Notes under the pieces: model-generated | Databases searched by the model: none | What the model was told of the DNA's origin: nothing | What the model saw: the letters and a program-made list of their open reading frames with translations, nothing else | Source of the DNA: Oscillospiraceae bacterium | GTDB lineage: Bacteria > Bacillota > Clostridia > Oscillospirales > Acutalibacteraceae | Length of the DNA: 64,000 nt | Assembly (NCBI GenBank): GCA_015066045.1 | Contig: SVPD01000001.1 | Span: forward strand, 124,001 to 188,000 | Reading direction: 5' to 3' | Program-made: the position numbers and the translations under genes | Part shown: positions 42,372-51,693 of the stretch, in pieces | How positions within the stretch are numbered: the stretch's first letter is position 1 | Layout of the letters: every line of letters begins with the position of its first letter

Positions 42372-44792
42372 ATGGCAGTCAATGTAGTATATAAAAATAT
42401 ACCCACCGTAGCACTCAGAGGCATAGTCGTTTTTCCGGGTATGCGTCTGCACTTTGATGTGGGCAGAAAAAAATCTATTGCCGCTATCAAAGAGGCAATG
42501 AACGGCGACCAGAAGATTTTTCTCGTCACACAGAGAGATATTTCGGTTAACAATCCGACCGCTGAAGACCTGTATAGCTTCGGTGTGGTAGCATCTGTCA
42601 AGCAGGTTATAAAGGCTCCCGAGGCGGATTTTATGCGTGTGGTCGTAGAGGGTATCAGCAGAGCGACCGTAGACAGCTTTTCGGATTTTTCTCCTTACAT
42701 TTTAGCTAATGTTAAAGAAAAAAGAAGTAAATCCGTAAAGGGTGTGGATTCGGCAGAGCTGGAGGCACTGATAAGAAAAGTCAAGGATGCCTTTGACGAT
42801 TATCTGCAGACTATGTCACGTGACATAGAGGATATAGCCGCTAAGGTTTTCTTTTCCGAGAAACCGTCCGAAATAGCAGATATTGTGGCGGGAAACACTA
42901 TTCATAACTTTAAAGACCGTCAGGAGCTTTTAGAGGAGCTTAATCCTGTGGAAAGACTGCACAGGCTTTATGCGATGCTCGTGAACGAAGTGAATGTGCT
43001 TAAAATAGAAAACGACATCGAAAATAAAGTAGAGTCGCAGATGGAGAAAAATCAGCGTGAGTATTATCTCCGTGAAAAGATAAAGACTATCTCAGAGGAG
43101 CTCGGCGAGCACGAGGATTCTTTAAGTGAAATACAGAAATACAGAGAAAAAATCCGTGCTCTTGACTGCTCTGACGAAATCAGAAATAAGCTTAACGGTG
43201 AGTGTGACAAGCTTTCAAAGCTTCAGAGCGGCGGTGCGGATGCTTCCATAATCAGAAGCTATCTCGATGCTGCACTGGCACTGCCCTTCGGCTCATATAC
43301 TGAGGACTGTCTCGAGCTTTCCGGTGCGAGACGTATTCTCGATGAGGACCATTACGGACTCAGAAAAATCAAGGAACGCTTTATTGAAATGCTGGCAGTC
43401 AGAATGTGCTCTGATAATCTTAAGGGCAGTATCATCTGTCTTGTCGGCCCTCCCGGTGTCGGTAAAACCTCGATTGTGCGCTCCGTAGCCAAGGCTATGG
43501 GCAGAAAATATGTGAGACTGTCTTTAGGCGGCTTAAGCGATGAGGCGGAAATAAGAGGACACAGAAAAACTTATGTTGGTGCTATGCCGGGAAGAATAGT
43601 TAACGCTCTGACTCAGGCGAAAACCTTTAATCCGATAATTCTTCTCGATGAAATCGACAAGCTCGGTAAGGATTATAAGGGTGATCCCGCTTCGGCTATG
43701 CTCGAGGTTCTGGATCCCGAGCAGAATTTCAGCTTCAGAGATAATTATATGGAGTTTCCCGTCGATCTCAGCAAGGTTTTATTTATAACGACTGCTAACG
43801 ATGCCTCTTCCATTCCTCAGCCTCTGTTCGACAGAATGGAAATCATCGAGCTTACCAGCTACACACCCGAGGAAAAATTCCATATCGCTAAAAATCATCT
43901 CGTAAAAAAGCAGTCTTCAATGCACGGAATGAACGGAAAGGATATAAGATTTGCAGACAGTGCCATCAGAATGCTTATCGATTCTTATACCCGTGAGGCA
44001 GGTGTCCGCCGTCTCGAGCAAACTATAGCTAAAATTTGCCGCAAGGCCGTGGTTAAGCTTAACGATGAGGATATAAAAAGAGTAACTGTAAACTGTGAGC
44101 TGGTAAAGGAATTTCTCGGCCCTGAAAAATATCAGAGGGATAAGCTTCCGTCAAAGGACAGCGTAGGCGTCGTGAACGGTCTTGCCTGGACGAGCGTAGG
44201 CGGTGAGATGCTGCAGGTAGAGGCAGTTATAATGGAGGGCAGCGGTAAGTTGGAGCTTACAGGCTCTCTCGGCGATGTTATGAAGGAGTCTGCAAAAGCG
44301 GCACTTAGCTATATTAAAAGCAGAGCTCATAATTACGGAATTGACATTTCCGCTCTTAATAAAAAAGATATACACATCCATGTTCCTCAGGGTGCGGTGC
44401 CTAAGGACGGACCTTCTGCAGGTGTTACCATAGCCACTGCTCTGCTTTCGGTCATCACAGGTAAAAGTGTGGACAGAAAGGTAGCCATGACAGGTGAAAT
44501 CTCTCTTACAGGCAGAGTGCTGCCGATAGGCGGACTTAAGGAAAAATCCATGGCGGCATATAAATCCGGAGTGAAAAGGATACTCATACCCGAGGATAAT
44601 CTCAGTGACCTTTGGGAAATCGATGATGTGATTAAGGAAAATGTCGAGTTCATCGGAGTGAGCAGACTTGACGATGTATTCCTTTTGGCGGTGAAGGGTG
44701 TCAGCTTTACTGACAGTAAAAGCAGCGTCAGATTTTCTCCTCACGATATAATTATTAATGACATAAGAGGTGAAGCCGATGAGATTCGATAA
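42372..44792 (+). CDS. lon: ATP-dependent protease Lon
   Basis: Cytosolic AAA+ serine protease that removes misfolded and regulatory proteins. The 806 residues comprise the N-terminal substrate-binding domain ('TVALRGIVVFPGMRLHFDV'), a helical linker, the AAA+ module with Walker A 'GPPGVGKTS' and Walker B 'ILLDEIDKLG', and the protease domain with the catalytic Ser682 in 'PKDGPSAGV' and Lys in 'GGLKEK' (about 725). Canonical LonA length. engB overlaps its end, the same order as in Bacillus (lonA-ysxC). Confidence 0.97.
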   Translation: MAVNVVYKNIPTVALRGIVVFPGMRLHFDVGRKKSIAAIKEAMNGDQKIFLVTQRDISVNNPTAEDLYSFGVVASVKQVIKAPEADFMRVVVEGISRATVDSFSDFSPYILANVKEKRSKSVKGVDSAELEALIRKVKDAFDDYLQTMSRDIEDIAAKVFFSEKPSEIADIVAGNTIHNFKDRQELLEELNPVERLHRLYAMLVNEVNVLKIENDIENKVESQMEKNQREYYLREKIKTISEELGEHEDSLSEIQKYREKIRALDCSDEIRNKLNGECDKLSKLQSGGADASIIRSYLDAALALPFGSYTEDCLELSGARRILDEDHYGLRKIKERFIEMLAVRMCSDNLKGSIICLVGPPGVGKTSIVRSVAKAMGRKYVRLSLGGLSDEAEIRGHRKTYVGAMPGRIVNALTQAKTFNPIILLDEIDKLGKDYKGDPASAMLEVLDPEQNFSFRDNYMEFPVDLSKVLFITTANDASSIPQPLFDRMEIIELTSYTPEEKFHIAKNHLVKKQSSMHGMNGKDIRFADSAIRMLIDSYTREAGVRRLEQTIAKICRKAVVKLNDEDIKRVTVNCELVKEFLGPEKYQRDKLPSKDSVGVVNGLAWTSVGGEMLQVEAVIMEGSGKLELTGSLGDVMKESAKAALSYIKSRAHNYGIDISALNKKDIHIHVPQGAVPKDGPSAGVTIATALLSVITGKSVDRKVAMTGEISLTGRVLPIGGLKEKSMAAYKSGVKRILIPEDNLSDLWEIDDVIKENVEFIGVSRLDDVFLLAVKGVSFTDSKSSVRFSPHDIIINDIRGEADEIR

Positions 44793-45360
44793 TGCGGTTT
44801 TTGAAACATCCTTTGGTGTGGCATCGCAGCTTAAAGCCTCGGATTTGCCCGAAATAGCCTTTTCCGGTAAATCCAACGTAGGAAAAAGCTCTCTCCTTAA
44901 TAAAATTCTGGGCAGAAAGAGCATAGCCAGAGTCAGCTCTATGCCCGGAAAAACTGTAACAATAAATTTTTTCAGACTTGATAACTGCAGATTTGTGGAC
45001 CTGCCCGGCTACGGCTATGCAAAGGTTTCTCACAGTGAGAAGCTGAGATGGGCCGAGCTTATGGAAGCATATTTTTCCTCGGGAAGGGACATCAGACTGG
45101 TCGTTCAGCTTATGGATATGCGTCATAAGCCTACCGAGCAGGATCTGGATATGCTGGAATATATGAAGGTAAACGGTATACCGTTTATTGTAGCCTTAAC
45201 CAAATGTGACAAGCTCAATAAGACTGAGCGTATGAAGCAGCTCGAGACTATCTGCAGTATTATTTCCGAATACGGGAATATAAGTGTGGTTCCTTTCTCA
45301 GCCCTAAAGGGAGACGGTACGGAGGAGCTCAGAGGGTTGATAGAAAAAGCACTGAGCTGA
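44779..45360 (+). CDS. engB: Ribosome biogenesis GTPase EngB/YsxC
   Basis: Small GTPase needed for late 50S assembly. The 193 residues show G1 'GKSNVGKSSLLN', G2 around 'SSMPGKT', G3 'DLPGYGYA', G4 'TKCDKL' and G5 'SALKG'. The start at ATG 44779 follows GAGGTG (44767-44772) by 6 bases; a GTG at 44770 overlaps that site. The gene begins inside the end of lon (14-base overlap), so it is likely co-translated. Confidence 0.95.
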   Translation: MRFDNAVFETSFGVASQLKASDLPEIAFSGKSNVGKSSLLNKILGRKSIARVSSMPGKTVTINFFRLDNCRFVDLPGYGYAKVSHSEKLRWAELMEAYFSSGRDIRLVVQLMDMRHKPTEQDLDMLEYMKVNGIPFIVALTKCDKLNKTERMKQLETICSIISEYGNISVVPFSALKGDGTEELRGLIEKALS

Positions 45361-45374
45361 AAGAGGTGTCTTAT

Positions 45375-45938
45375 TTGAAAAATGTTTTCGTGAAAAGTTT
45401 AAAAAACAGTCCCGTAATTGCCGGTGTCAAGGATATTGACGACCTTGATAAGGCTCTTGATTCGGAATGCAAGGTTATTTTTCTTCTGTGCGGTAATATT
45501 TTTAACCTTAAGGAATGTGTCAGCAAGGCACATAAAAAAGGTAAAATCATTTTTATTCACGTTGACCTCGTCGAAGGCTTTTCACGTGACAGCACGGCAC
45601 TCAGATATATAAGCAGTGAAATAGGACCTGACGGCATTATTTCCACCAAAAATAACCTGCTGAAAAGTGCGAAGGCCTTTGGTCTGCTTACGGTTCAGCG
45701 AATATTTATTATCGATTCGCTTTCTATCGGCACTGCGATTAAGGCTTCTCAGACGATTAATCCGGATGCCGTGGAGATTATGCCCGGTATTATGCCGAGA
45801 ATCACTCAGCAGATAAGCTCTTCACTGGAGGTCCCCGTTATCGTAGGCGGACTTGTCAGCTACGAGGAGGAAATCGGAAAGGCACTCGAAAGCGGTGCGA
45901 AAGGCGTATCCACATCTGCGAAAGAATTATGGAGATGA
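45375..45938 (+). CDS. glpP: GlpP-like glycerol-3-phosphate responsive antiterminator
   Basis: In Bacillus, GlpP binds the glp leader mRNA in the presence of glycerol-3-phosphate and prevents termination. This 187-residue protein has the family's TIM-barrel-like pattern: 'VIFLLCGNIFNLKECVSKAH', 'IFIHVDLVEGFSRD', 'GIISTKNNLLKSAKAFGL', 'AVEIMPGIMPRI' and 'VIVGGLV'. The start is a TTG at 45375, 8 bases after AAGAGG; a GTG at 45366 overlaps the site. No glpF, glpK or glpD gene is near, so the target is elsewhere. Confidence 0.86.
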   Translation: MKNVFVKSLKNSPVIAGVKDIDDLDKALDSECKVIFLLCGNIFNLKECVSKAHKKGKIIFIHVDLVEGFSRDSTALRYISSEIGPDGIISTKNNLLKSAKAFGLLTVQRIFIIDSLSIGTAIKASQTINPDAVEIMPGIMPRITQQISSSLEVPVIVGGLVSYEEEIGKALESGAKGVSTSAKELWR

Positions 45939-45942
45939 AAGT

Positions 45943-46500
45943 ATGAATAAAATAAGAAAATACGAAAGCAAGGACAAGGAAAATCTCAGAAAAATCTGTA
46001 TCGAGACCTCGGGTATGCCTACCGGTACCGAAACAGAAAGAAAATTTCTTTATCTTATGTTCAATGATTACTATTCAGAGGTAGAGCCCGAAAATCTTTT
46101 TGTGGCAGTGAATGACGAGGACGAAGCAGTGGGCTATATTCTCTGCGCTGAGGATTTTGACAGATATGTTTCAGTGTTTAAAAAGACATATTTGCCCGAA
46201 ATCAGAAGGCTCGGCATAAAATACTATGTTATGGCTTTAGGCGAGCTTGGTATTCATAAGCTTTTTGCAAAAAAATACAAGGCACACCTTCACATTGATA
46301 TTTTAAGCGAATGTCAGGGTAAGGGAACGGGAACTGCCCTTATGAATGCTTTAAAGTCTCATCTTAAAGCCAAGGGAATCAATTCACTTATGCTTTCCTG
46401 CGGTATGGGAAATAAGCTTGCAATCAGATTTTATAAAAAGAATAATTTCAGACTTCACAGAAATATAATGGGAAGCTGCATTATGGTGTGTGAATTTTAA
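45943..46500 (+). CDS. GNAT family N-acetyltransferase
   Basis: A 185-residue acetyltransferase-like protein. The acetyl-CoA site is 'CQGKGTGTALM' (the Q/RxxGxG/A pattern, about residue 125), followed by 'NKLAIRFYKKNNFRL', the usual C-terminal GNAT helix and strand. The N-terminal half is longer than minimal GNATs and resembles a group close to eukaryotic OGA-type acetyltransferase domains; the substrate is unknown. The ATG at 45943 follows GGAGATG; a longer frame from 45853 only overlaps glpP and is rejected. Confidence 0.85.
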   Translation: MNKIRKYESKDKENLRKICIETSGMPTGTETERKFLYLMFNDYYSEVEPENLFVAVNDEDEAVGYILCAEDFDRYVSVFKKTYLPEIRRLGIKYYVMALGELGIHKLFAKKYKAHLHIDILSECQGKGTGTALMNALKSHLKAKGINSLMLSCGMGNKLAIRFYKKNNFRLHRNIMGSCIMVCEF

Positions 46501-46554
46501 TGTATAAGCATCTTTTTTTCGGCAAAAATACTTATAAAAGGAGTTGATTAAAAG

Positions 46555-46767
46555 ATGCTTGATAAAATTGCGCTGATACTTACGATAATCGGCGGCGTAA
46601 ACTGGGGACTGATAGGTATTTTTCAGTTTGACCTGGTTGCCTGGATTTTCGGCAGTCAGAGCTCGATTATCGCCAGAATCATTTACACGGTAATCGCTCT
46701 CGCCGCTATTTGGTGTGTGTCGCTGCTTTTCCACGACTGCGGCAGAACTGTCAGAGATACAGAATAA
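46555..46767 (+). CDS. DUF378 small membrane protein
   Basis: A 70-residue protein with two hydrophobic segments (about 4-26 and 37-59) and the DUF378 hallmark 'GGVNWGLIG' near residues 13-21. The family is widespread in Bacillota and Bacteroidota and has no assigned function. The gene has AAAAGGAG about 11 bases upstream and is last in the lon unit before a terminator. Confidence 0.88.
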   Translation: MLDKIALILTIIGGVNWGLIGIFQFDLVAWIFGSQSSIIARIIYTVIALAAIWCVSLLFHDCGRTVRDTE

Positions 46768-46810
46768 ACCTGTGCTGCAGAAATAATGAGTACGAAGTAA
46801 ATATAGGTTG

Positions 46811-46858
46811 ACAGGCATTGAGAAGTTTTAGTCTTTAATGCCTGTTTTCTTCGTTTTT
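46811..46858 (+). terminator. Terminator of the lon-DUF378 unit
   Basis: ACAGGCATT (46811-46819) pairs perfectly with AATGCCTGT (46837-46845) around a 17-base loop, followed by the T-rich TTTCTTCGTTTTT. Confidence 0.85.
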
Positions 46859-46861
46859 ATA

Positions 46862-46890
46862 TTGATTTTTATATATGTTTAGGATATAAT
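46862..46890 (+). promoter_or_regulatory. Promoter of the M42 peptidase operon
   Basis: TTGATT (46862-46867), 17-base spacer, TATAAT (46885-46890), immediately after the preceding terminator and about 38 bases before the first M42 start, which has GGAGG. Confidence 0.75.
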
Positions 46891-46927
46891 TATAAAGATT
46901 ATAAATTAATATGGAGGTAGTGTTTCC

Positions 46928-47953
46928 ATGGACTTGAAAAAGTTATGCTTTGACCTCGCTTCAAAGGCCGGAACATCCGGCGACGAACAGGAGGCTTCCC
47001 TGTTTGCTAAAGCTGAGCTTGAAAAATATATGGATGTCAGAACAGACAGTCTCGGTAATGTTACGGGTACTTTCGGAAAGGGTAAAACTCACATTCTTCT
47101 GGATGCGCACATCGACCAGATTGGTCTTGTCGTCAGAGGGATAGACGATAAGGGCTTTCTGTTGGTTGACAGAGTAGGCGGTCCCGATGAAAGAATACTT
47201 ATCGGCAGTGAGGTTATCGTTCACGGTAAAGAGTCTCTGTTCGGTGTCGTTTGCTCTACACCTCCGCATCTGCTTTCTGCTGAGGATAAAAAAGCAGGCG
47301 TTGATATTAAAAAAATAGCTGTGGATATCGGTTATACCAAAGATGAAGCCGAAAAGCTCGTCGTAATCGGTGACAGAATAACCTTGAAAAGCAATCAGTG
47401 TGAGCTTATAGGCGGAAGCATCGTTTCGGGTGCCTTTGATGACCGATGCTCAGTGGCAGTAATTTTACGTGCTATGGAAATGGTTTACGGCAAAATAGAA
47501 AATCTGACCGTTACCGTTCTTTTCAGTGTTCAGGAGGAAACAGGCGGCAGCGGTGCCAAAACGGGTTCCTTTTCGGCTATGCCTGATTATGCCATCGCAG
47601 TCGATGTCGGCTTCGGTGACGATCCCTACACGGACAAAGCCTCTACCATAACGCTGAAAAAAGGTCCCTCTATCGGTATCAGCCCCACTCTTGACAGAGG
47701 CTTTACCAATGAGCTTAAGGCTATCTGCGAGGAGAAGGGAATACCTTATCAGCATGATGTTATGGGCGGCAGAACAGGCACAAATGCCGACTCAATCAAT
47801 AACACGGGAAAGGGTGTTAAAACCGCTCTTCTTTCGGTGCCCTTACGTTATATGCACACGGGTATAGAGGTTATCAATACAGAAGACATCGAAAACACGG
47901 CGAAGCTCATCGCTGAATATCTTCTCAAAAAGGAGGCTGAATGCCGTGGTTGA
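46928..47953 (+). CDS. M42 family metallopeptidase, first copy
   Basis: Predicted cytosolic aminopeptidase of the TET/FrvX/YsdC type, usually a large dodecamer that trims peptides. The 341 residues show the dizinc ligands: His in 'LLDAHIDQIG', bridging Asp in 'GAFDDRCSV', the catalytic Glu pair in 'VQEETGGSGA', Asp in 'AVDVGFGD', and the final His in 'RYMHTGIEV'. The insert after the first His is the PDZ-like oligomerisation domain. It overlaps the second copy by 8 bases. Some M42 proteins were once called endoglucanases; the motifs here favour a peptidase. Confidence 0.93.
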   Translation: MDLKKLCFDLASKAGTSGDEQEASLFAKAELEKYMDVRTDSLGNVTGTFGKGKTHILLDAHIDQIGLVVRGIDDKGFLLVDRVGGPDERILIGSEVIVHGKESLFGVVCSTPPHLLSAEDKKAGVDIKKIAVDIGYTKDEAEKLVVIGDRITLKSNQCELIGGSIVSGAFDDRCSVAVILRAMEMVYGKIENLTVTVLFSVQEETGGSGAKTGSFSAMPDYAIAVDVGFGDDPYTDKASTITLKKGPSIGISPTLDRGFTNELKAICEEKGIPYQHDVMGGRTGTNADSINNTGKGVKTALLSVPLRYMHTGIEVINTEDIENTAKLIAEYLLKKEAECRG

Positions 47954-48974
47954 TTTATTAAAGGAGCTTTGCCTTATTGACGGCATTTCAGGTCGTGAGG
48001 ATAAGGTAAGAGAGTACATTATCTCTGAAATAAAAGACAAATGTAAATATGAAACAGATCCTCTGGGTAATGTTATCGCTTTCAAGGAAGGAAAAAACAG
48101 AGCAAAGAAAAAGGTAATGCTTTCCGCCCATATGGATGAGGTCGGCTTTATAGTGACATACATTTGTGATAACGGCTTTCTTAAATTCACAAATGTAGGC
48201 GGAGTAGACAGCAAGGTAACTCTCGGCAAGTCTGTAAAGGTCGGTGAAAACGGTGTAAACGGCGTTATCGGCAGCAAGGCTATTCATCTCTGTCACGGTG
48301 ATGAGGAAAAGAATGCACCTTCACTTGATAAGCTTTACATCGATATCGGTGCCGAAAACAGAGAAGAGGCTGAAAGGTACGTTCAGATAGGTGACAGTGT
48401 GCATTTTTCTTCTGACTTCGTCGCTTTCGGTAAAAGTAAGATTAAAGCCAAGGCTATAGATGACCGCTTCGGATGTGCGATTATGCTTGAAATGATAAAA
48501 TCCGAGCTCGAATTTGACACCTATTTTGCCTTTTTGGTTCAGGAGGAGGTAGGCTGCCGAGGTGCTTCTGCGGCTGCTTTCAGTGTCAAGCCTGATTATG
48601 CTATCGTCCTCGAGGCAACCACCGCTGCCGATGTAGCCTTTGTCGGTGATGCAGATACTGTCTGCGTTCAGGGCAAGGGTGCAGTCGTGTCCTTTATGGA
48701 CAGGTCAACTATTTATAACAGAGATATGTTCAGAGGTGCCTTTAAGCTTGCAGCAGAAAACAGCATCGCTATTCAGACCAAAACCACTGTAGCCGGCGGA
48801 AACGATGCCGGTGCCATACACAAAAGCAACGGCGGAATATATACCATTGCCATCTCCTTGCCTTGCCGCTACATTCATTCGGCCACTTCTGTCGCAGACA
48901 CTAAGGATATGAAAGCCTGCTATAATCTGGCAGTCTTGCTCGCTGAAAATTATGCTCAGGATAAAATTAGCTGA
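47946..48974 (+). CDS. M42 family metallopeptidase, second copy
   Basis: A paralogue of the preceding gene, 342 residues, with 'SAHMDEVGFIV', 'AIDDRFGCAI', 'VQEEVGCRGA', 'LEATTAAD' and 'RYIHSATSV' supplying the metal and catalytic residues. The third-metal-ligand region 'LEATTAAD' differs from the 'VDVGFGDD' of the first copy, which points to a different substrate preference; tandem M42 pairs in other Clostridia are thought to assemble mixed or complementary complexes. Start is GTG 47946 inside the first copy. Confidence 0.92.
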   Translation: MVDLLKELCLIDGISGREDKVREYIISEIKDKCKYETDPLGNVIAFKEGKNRAKKKVMLSAHMDEVGFIVTYICDNGFLKFTNVGGVDSKVTLGKSVKVGENGVNGVIGSKAIHLCHGDEEKNAPSLDKLYIDIGAENREEAERYVQIGDSVHFSSDFVAFGKSKIKAKAIDDRFGCAIMLEMIKSELEFDTYFAFLVQEEVGCRGASAAAFSVKPDYAIVLEATTAADVAFVGDADTVCVQGKGAVVSFMDRSTIYNRDMFRGAFKLAAENSIAIQTKTTVAGGNDAGAIHKSNGGIYTIAISLPCRYIHSATSVADTKDMKACYNLAVLLAENYAQDKIS

Positions 48975-49725
48975 AAATAAAGATATTCCGTTTGTCTCGT
49001 CTTTTTGCGGCAGCAGTCTGCTCGGCACGAAAATCCTTTGCCTGCTGAATGCATACGGAACGGAAAGAGATTTCTTTTCGGTGTGGTACTGCACGGATGA
49101 AAATGAAATTCAGGCGGTTATAAGTAAGTTCGACGGCAGCGTAACTGTTTTATGCAATGAAGAAAAATGCCTCGGGGATATAAAGGCTTTTCTTGATATG
49201 ATAGGGTACACCTCACTGTGCTGCTCGGAAAGGGTAGCACCCGTGCTTGCTTCGCAGGGCTTTACCGCTAAAAAGGCTTATATTTACAGAGGTAAACACT
49301 GCGGAGAATGTGTTTCGGATTTAGGCGAAGAGCTTTACAGGGACTGTTATTCACTTATTTGCGAAAATATACCCGATTCCTTTGAAAGCGATGAAGAGGC
49401 ATACCTGTCCTTTCTCTCGGATTTTACCTTCAGGCGCAGAAGGGGACTTGCGAGGCTTAAGGGCTACACCGAAAACGGCAGGCTTTATTCCTGTGCTCTC
49501 ACGAGTGCCGAAACGGACCGTGCCGCTATAATAAGCGGTGTGGCCTGTGACAGTTCATTCAGGCGCAAGGGACTAGGCAAGGTCACGGTGCTTTCTGTGG
49601 CTGAGGAGCTGAAAAGAGAAGGTAAGGCCGCTTATGTTATCGCACTTAATGAAAGTGCCGAAGGCTTTTATGAGCACATCGGCTTTCAGCTAACGGAAAA
49701 AATTTCTTTTATCGAAAGGAAGTAA
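48952..49725 (+). CDS. GNAT family N-acetyltransferase, two-part
   Basis: A 257-residue protein. The C-terminal half (about 135-257) is a GNAT domain with the acetyl-CoA loop 'SSFRRKGLGKVTVLSV' and 'LNESAEGFYEHIGFQ'. The N-terminal half (about 1-130) is less conserved and looks like a degenerate second acetyltransferase-type fold ('LAENKDIPFVSSFC', 'FTAKKAYIYRGKHC'). The ATG lies 23 bases inside the preceding M42 gene, so expression is coupled. The substrate is unknown. Confidence 0.82.
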   Translation: MLRIKLAENKDIPFVSSFCGSSLLGTKILCLLNAYGTERDFFSVWYCTDENEIQAVISKFDGSVTVLCNEEKCLGDIKAFLDMIGYTSLCCSERVAPVLASQGFTAKKAYIYRGKHCGECVSDLGEELYRDCYSLICENIPDSFESDEEAYLSFLSDFTFRRRRGLARLKGYTENGRLYSCALTSAETDRAAIISGVACDSSFRRKGLGKVTVLSVAEELKREGKAAYVIALNESAEGFYEHIGFQLTEKISFIERK

Positions 49726-49727
49726 AA

Positions 49728-50990
49728 ATGTTTACTTTTAGTAATAAGGTTAAAGAGCTTTCAGAAAAAGCTCTGGAAATAGCAAAAACCGAGTTTGAAG
49801 CAATCGACTCGGTTACCGAATATAATCAGCAGAAAATGCTCAAAGCATTTATTGATAACGGTGTCAGTGAAAGCATTTTCGCCGAAAGCACCGGCTACGG
49901 CTACGGCGACAGAGGCAGAGAAATCATTGACCGTGTGTTCGCACAGGCGGTCGGTGCCGAGGATGCTTTGGTAAGACACAATTTTACCTGCGGTACACAT
50001 ACACTTACCGTGGCGCTTTTCGGTATTCTTCGCCCCGGAGACACTATGCTTTGTGTATCGGGAAGACCGTATGATACCATTCAGCCTGTTATCGGCATCT
50101 CAAAGAATGATAAAAATATGGGCTCGCTCGCTGATTACGGTGTAAAATATGAGGAAATTGACCTTAAAAATGACAGGTTGGACTATGAAGCCATAGAAGA
50201 GCGTGTAAGCAAGGGTAACGTCAGAATGGTTTATATCCAGCGCTCCAGAGGCTATAAGCTGCGTCCCTCTCTGTCTGTCGAAGAGATAAAAAAGGTAATA
50301 GACATAACCAAAAAGCACACAGATGCAGTGGTTATGGTAGATAACTGCTACGGCGAATGGACCGAAAGGATAGAGCCGACCGATGTAGGTGCGGACATAA
50401 TCGCAGGCTCGCTGATTAAAAATCCCGGTGGCGGTATAGCCAAAACAGGTGGCTACATTGCCGGTAAAAGGGAATGCATCGAGCTTTGCGCCTACAGGCT
50501 TACCACTCCCGGCTTAGGAAAAGAGGTAGGTGCTACCTTAGGCCAGAGCAGAGAGCTTTTTATGGGTATTTTTAACGGCCCACACGTGGTAGGTGAGGCT
50601 CTCAGAACCGCAGCGTTTACATCTGCACTGTTTTCTCTTATGGGCTACGATCCTACACCTGCAGTGGGTGAAACGAGACACGATATCATTCAGGCAGTCA
50701 GACTCCGTGAAGAGAAAAATCTTATCGCCTTCTGTCAAGGCCTGCAGAAGGGTGCGCCCGTAGATTCTTTCGTTACTCCCGAGCCATGGGAAATGCCGGG
50801 CTACGACAGTAAGGTTATTATGTCTGCCGGTGCATTCACACTCGGCTCTTCCATCGAGCTTTCAGCCGATGCACCACTGAGAGAGCCCTTTGCAGTATGG
50901 CTTCAGGGCGGACTAAATTTTCACAGTGCTAAGGTGGCGGTTATGTATGCCGCACAGGAGGTACTGAAAGTAAACGGTATCGGGGACTGA
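49728..50990 (+). CDS. YnbB-type PLP enzyme (methionine gamma-lyase/aluminium-resistance family)
   Basis: A 420-residue fold-type I PLP protein of the COG4100 family. 'CGTHTLTVALFGILRPGD' binds the PLP phosphate, 'MVDNCYGEW' supplies the ring-stacking Asp, and the Schiff-base Lys is in 'AGSLIKNPGGGIAKTGGY'. Databases call the group methionine gamma-lyase or aluminium-resistance protein; direct evidence for either role is thin. In Bacillus ynbB lies near glnR and hflX, a different neighbourhood. Here it lies 2 bases after a GNAT gene. Confidence 0.88.
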   Translation: MFTFSNKVKELSEKALEIAKTEFEAIDSVTEYNQQKMLKAFIDNGVSESIFAESTGYGYGDRGREIIDRVFAQAVGAEDALVRHNFTCGTHTLTVALFGILRPGDTMLCVSGRPYDTIQPVIGISKNDKNMGSLADYGVKYEEIDLKNDRLDYEAIEERVSKGNVRMVYIQRSRGYKLRPSLSVEEIKKVIDITKKHTDAVVMVDNCYGEWTERIEPTDVGADIIAGSLIKNPGGGIAKTGGYIAGKRECIELCAYRLTTPGLGKEVGATLGQSRELFMGIFNGPHVVGEALRTAAFTSALFSLMGYDPTPAVGETRHDIIQAVRLREEKNLIAFCQGLQKGAPVDSFVTPEPWEMPGYDSKVIMSAGAFTLGSSIELSADAPLREPFAVWLQGGLNFHSAKVAVMYAAQEVLKVNGIGD

Positions 50991-50994
50991 TAAT

Positions 50995-51693
50995 ATGAAC
51001 AGAAATTTTAAAGGCTTCGATCCCGACGGATTTATGCTTTTGGAGCTTAACAAATTTAATGACAGTAAGGATTTTTACGAAACCGTAAAAGAAGATATAA
51101 AAAGCAAAATTATTATACCTATGCGTCAGCTGGCTCTTGACCTCAGCGATGAATTGCTGGCAGTTGACGAAAAAATGGTGCTTATTCCGTCTAAAATGGT
51201 GTCAAGAATAAGAAGGGACACCCGCTATTCCAAAAACAAGGAAATGTACCGTTCGAATGTATGGTGTATGTTTATGCGAAGCAAGCACGAATGGAGCTTT
51301 ATGCCCTGTATGTGGTTTGAGGTTTTTCCGGACTCATACTCCTACGGGACGGGGCTTTTCCGTGCCGAGCCTGCAGAGCTCGAGGTTTTTCGCAGAATGC
51401 TTTCCGAAAAACAGAAGGATTTCAGATATGCCTTAAGACAAATGGAAATAGCCGATGCCGTACCGTTTATCGATAGCTATAAAAAAGATAAGCCCGGAGC
51501 TGAAAGCATAGATGAGGATTTACGGCCTTATTATAATTCACGCTGTTTCTTTTTTACTCATACGGGCACTGAAATGTCCAAGCTCTTTGACGGCTCCGTG
51601 GAGGAAGAGCTGATTTATGCCGTCAGAGCGTTTACACCGATGTATAAATTTTTACTCAGGGTAACCGAAGAAATATATAAAAAGGGAGAATGA
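50995..51693 (+). CDS. DUF2461 family protein
   Basis: A 232-residue protein with the DUF2461 pattern: 'NRNFKGFDPDGFMLLELN' at the start, 'IRRDTRYSKNKEMYRSN' and the 'WFEVFPDSYSYGTGLF' strand region. The family is common and probably cytosolic, but has no established function. It overlaps the phosphohexomutase gene by 4 bases (ATGA). No catalytic motif that I recognise is present. Confidence 0.83.
   Translation: MNRNFKGFDPDGFMLLELNKFNDSKDFYETVKEDIKSKIIIPMRQLALDLSDELLAVDEKMVLIPSKMVSRIRRDTRYSKNKEMYRSNVWCMFMRSKHEWSFMPCMWFEVFPDSYSYGTGLFRAEPAELEVFRRMLSEKQKDFRYALRQMEIADAVPFIDSYKKDKPGAESIDEDLRPYYNSRCFFFTHTGTEMSKLFDGSVEEELIYAVRAFTPMYKFLLRVTEEIYKKGE

Noticed and set aside
45853..45942. Extension of the GNAT gene into glpP
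   Set aside because: The extra 30 residues are a shadow of glpP; GGAGATG before ATG 45943 decides the start.
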